Origin: Amoeboaphelidium protococcarum
Lineage: Eukaryota; Aphelidiomycota; Aphelidea
NCBI GenBank assembly: GCA_023515745.1
Contig: JALECJ010000257.1
Span: 1,986,687 to 2,050,686 of the forward strand
Length of the DNA stretch: 64,000 bases
Direction of reading: 5' to 3'
Part shown: piece by piece, positions 61,360 to 64,000 of the stretch
Layout: the number at the start of each line of letters is the position of its first letter
Numbering within the stretch: the stretch's first letter is position 1
Notes under the pieces: model-generated
Seen by the model: the letters and a program-made list of their open reading frames with translations, nothing else
What the model was told of the DNA's origin: nothing
The model's database searches: none
Translations under genes and position numbers: made by a program

Positions 61360-62655
61360 ATGGATCACACCCGAGTCAGTACTTATAGCTACCGTCACCA
61401 CTCTGCCGCAATAGTAACGATGAATCTGTTATATTTGATTGTTGCTATCTATTTGATATTGGGCGTCTATGCGCGCATTGGGCCGTATTCTCCCTAAGAA
61501 GTATTAAATCTGTCACCTGAAGAGGTGAAAGCATGGCTTTAATAGCCTGAATGTATTTTGCTAGGATTGGGTGACGCGTAAACCTTTGAGGAATACCAGA
61601 CGCGTCTTGCCGATCTTAAGAGTTAATGGGATTATAACAATTTTTAGGAAGGGACGGAATTGCATAAAATTGCAGTTAAAATTATTGTTAAGCTTAAACT
61701 ATTTCCTAAAGAGAGCTCGGAGTTTGGAAATGACTACTAACCTATTGCCTTTGTGATTGAGCGCTAATGCTCTCCCTCTCTGATTGATGATATTCTTTAA
61801 CTTCCGGAAGTGTTGCTGGATAATTCTAACATTGAAAGCTTGATTTAAGTAGTATTTCAGTAAGATAATAGCTAAATACTGAATGTGATATCAAATGCCT
61901 GTCCATAGGTTGACTTGACTGATAAATCACTTCTTTCACGCGGGGCTTATGAAAATTGCGCCTATAACTGCGTTTCATCAGTGTGGCCTTAATTGAAGTA
62001 CGTCACGTCTGATGATCCTAAACGTATTTTGATGTCAGTCAGCCATTAACTGGTCGCATCTTCTGCCGAGAAATAGAAAAAGTGTCTTGCTTTAATGCGG
62101 TTTGCTGCTTAAAAGGTCTCAATTCGTGAGGGACAGATGTTGACTGACATGGTGTACTATCGTGACTTTACGAGTTCTAAGTACATTGTGCGGTTTGCCA
62201 AGATTGCAAACTATAAAAATGTCGTTGATGATATCTTGGCGCGCAGTGAATATGGTTATTCAATAGAGTATCCCACTGCGTAAAAGATTGAATTGCTGAA
62301 ATAGATTATCATAAGAACTAAGGACGATAAGTTACATACTTTTATCCTTCTTAAGGTGTATAAAATGGAGAGTGGAAGATAAATGGCCACAGCTCTACTT
62401 GGGAGTCCCAGCTTTATGCGCAAGAATCAGCGTTTATCCAAGGCGTTATTTGTAGTTTTAAATTTAAGACATACCACTAAAGAATAAAACTAGAAATAGG
62501 TTTAATTTTTTGCGAATGCGGTCACAAAACCTAGTAGATTTCAATTGTTCTGGGCTAAAAGTTATCTGGCTTGGAAAAGCTTCACGATGGGTGTGAAAGC
62601 TACGAAAGTCATTCATACCCATATTTATTCTGAATTTTAGGGGTGGTATATGTGA
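61360..62655 (+). CDS. Secreted or ER-lumenal protein, unknown
   Basis: 431 aa from ATG 61360 or, more likely, 411 aa from ATG 61420, which directly begins a signal peptide (MNLLYLIVAIYLILGVYARI). The mature part is helical with scattered Cys (ENCAYNCVSSVWPQL) and no membrane segment: SPEEVKAWLQQPECILLGLG, GQMLTDMVYYRDFTSSKYIV, LSKALFVVLNLRHTTKE. It has about 35 UAR Gln codons. No family recognised. Confidence 0.65.
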
Positions 62656-63015
62656 TTTGGAATTAAATGAAGTTAACGTGACATTTTATAATAATAATGA
62701 TATTTGATTCGCAGTTGTCCTTATGATCTTGTATCGTAACGCGTCAGTATCTGTAGAGTAGATCGTGGTCTTAATAATGAAATTCAATAGAGGTAGGCCA
62801 CTCACAGCCGCTTCTCAATTTAATGGTGGAAAATATCCTAAATTTTCGCTTTTATCAATCATTTCAATAGAATCTAATAAAGTTTAATGTTGCTTTACAA
62901 TACACAAATCGTTCTATGTTAGTTTTTTTATTCTGTAGCCTAACTAGTGCCTTCTTTCTGTTGCAATTTCCCCTCACCTTTGCATAAAATTTTGATCACA
63001 GTAATTGCATCGAAA
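62656..63015. promoter_or_regulatory. Upstream region of the CYSTM gene
   Basis: 360 bp. Contains AACGCGTC at 62738-62745 and AT-rich sequence. No gene seen. Confidence 0.4.
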
Positions 63016-63348
63016 ATGAGCGGATATCCTTCATAGAATTACCCTCCGCCTTAGTATGATTCTAAATAGCCACCACCTCAGCAAGCTTATTATCCACCTC
63101 CGTAGCAAGGCGGTTACAATTAGTATCCTCCTCCACAAGGCTAGTAATATCCTCCATAATAGTATCCACCGTAATAATAAGGATATCCGCCGTAGTAATA
63201 AGGATATTATCCTCAGTAATAGCCGGTCTATGTCTAGCAGTAGGGACCGCCGCCGCCTCAGTAAAGCAATAACGATGGATGTCTGAAGGGATGTTTAGCT
63301 GCGATGGCATGCTGCTGTTGTCTCGATTTGTTTTTCGATTGTATGTGA
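63016..63348 (+). CDS. CYSTM (cysteine-rich tail-anchored) protein
   Basis: 110 aa. The N-terminal ~85 residues are Pro/Tyr/Gln-rich (YPPP and YPPQ repeats). The C-terminus is the CYSTM module: GCLKGCLAAMACCCCLDLFF then DCM-stop, a Cys-packed membrane-associating helix. Such tail-anchored proteins sit at the plasma membrane or vacuole and are linked to stress and metal responses in fungi and plants. By my count 20 of its 27 Gln codons are TAG or TAA, so under the standard code it would be invisible. Confidence 0.88.
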
Positions 63349-63477
63349 TGTGTGATTGACAAACGTTGCATTGTCTGTCACCTTTAATTGGATTACTCAT
63401 AATTCAAATATAATGTTTATTCTTGTATTGATGATTTATCATTATATCATTTATAATAGTTGATTTAAGCAAATCAC

Positions 63478-64000
63478 TCAACAAATGCTTAGAGTCTGCA
63501 AGTAGACGCGTTGATGTTAATCCATATCGGTAAGAAGCTACTTTTTAATCTCTGCTGGACACTTGTTCCATAATTGAATGCAGCTGTCAACAGCAGATTT
63601 CCTCACCACTTCTGCTGTTAGGGAATTGCCGCCAATGCTAAATACAAAACTCTTGCACACAATGAACGACTCGCACGATAACATTGCCAGACACTTGCCT
63701 AGCATCTGGAGAAGAAGATCATCGTCGCACTATCCACCCTTGATCAGATCAACAATATAATCCAATGTATGGATAATCTCATCGTCGTCTTCCACAAGTG
63801 GTAGATAATTGATGAACTCTTTTAACGCATCCTTATACTGATCACGAGTAATCAACTACTAGCCGCCAGACTACCGGCTCAAAGGTTCTATAACAAAGCG
63901 CAACACTTTACCAATGGCTGAGGTAATATTTTCACGCGCCAATTCTTGATCTTCATCGTCAGGTGCACATTGCGACTAGGCTTTAAATAAAGCGCCAAAC
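63478..64000 (-). CDS. Beta-karyopherin (importin IPO4/IPO5 type), C-terminal part
   Basis: The minus strand is open from the window edge to TGA 63478, at least 173 codons, all helical HEAT-like sequence. Family features are ENITSAIGKVLRFVIEPLSR, FINYLPLVEDDDEIIHTLDY, IVDLIKGG and the final helices IQLWNKCPAEIKKQLLTDMD. The NITSAIGK... YLPL.ED.DE pattern is that of importin-4/5 (Kap123/Kap121), which import ribosomal proteins and histones. The N-terminus lies outside the window. Confidence 0.75.

Overview
This is a gene-dense piece of a eukaryotic nuclear genome that does not use the standard genetic code. Read with the standard code the window looks like stop-riddled fragments. Read with UAA and UAG as glutamine and UGA as the only stop, long uninterrupted proteins of recognisable families appear on both strands, and every complete gene ends in TGA. 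Intergenic gaps are mostly 50-500 bp. Introns are few and tiny (about 35-81 nt, GT...AG); one of 306 nt is the exception.

Organism: an RFX transcription factor (known from opisthokonts and amoebozoans), a homoisocitrate dehydrogenase-type enzyme (alpha-aminoadipate lysine pathway, typical of the fungal side of opisthokonts) and an ERMES MMM1 protein together point to an early-diverging relative of Fungi with cilia or remnants of them (inversin-like protein, WRAP73, RFX). An aphelid-like or other basal holomycotan with UAR=Gln is my best guess; this is inference from gene content.

Layout. 1-12 kb: protein kinase (cut by the window edge), zinc-finger protein, small spliced gene, serine palmitoyltransferase LCB2, a long membrane-anchored coiled protein, a helical-repeat protein, a TMEM209-like protein. 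12-24 kb: inversin-like ankyrin/IQ protein, COX6A, MMM1, an unknown Q-rich protein, homoisocitrate dehydrogenase, DCAF11, RFX, then a decayed retrotransposon gag. 25-38 kb: acetyl-CoA synthetase, an RRG7-type nuclease-fold protein overlapping tail-to-tail with a CCDC137-like protein, LTV1, a cytochrome-b5 front-end desaturase, an ER-retained DnaJ, and NAT10/Kre33. 38-52 kb: a three-exon membrane protein, ARMC8/GID5, a RING membrane E3, NOC4, mL50, NPL4, IES6 and an ankyrin protein. 52-64 kb: a retropepsin-like protein lacking the catalytic Asp, a LIM-RGS-PX protein, an SR/RGG splicing factor, a Myb/SANT-like protein, WRAP73, a secreted protein, a CYSTM protein and the C-terminus of a beta-karyopherin.

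The genes are housekeeping in character: ribosome biogenesis (LTV1, NAT10, NOC4, importin), ubiquitin and ER quality control (NPL4, DCAF11, ARMC8, RING, ERdj), lipids (LCB2, desaturase, MMM1) and ciliary genes. No operons, RNA genes or CRISPR were seen. The most distinctive items are the code change, the LIM-RGS-PX architecture, a pair of palindromic sites upstream of ARMC8, and the retroelement-derived sequences.
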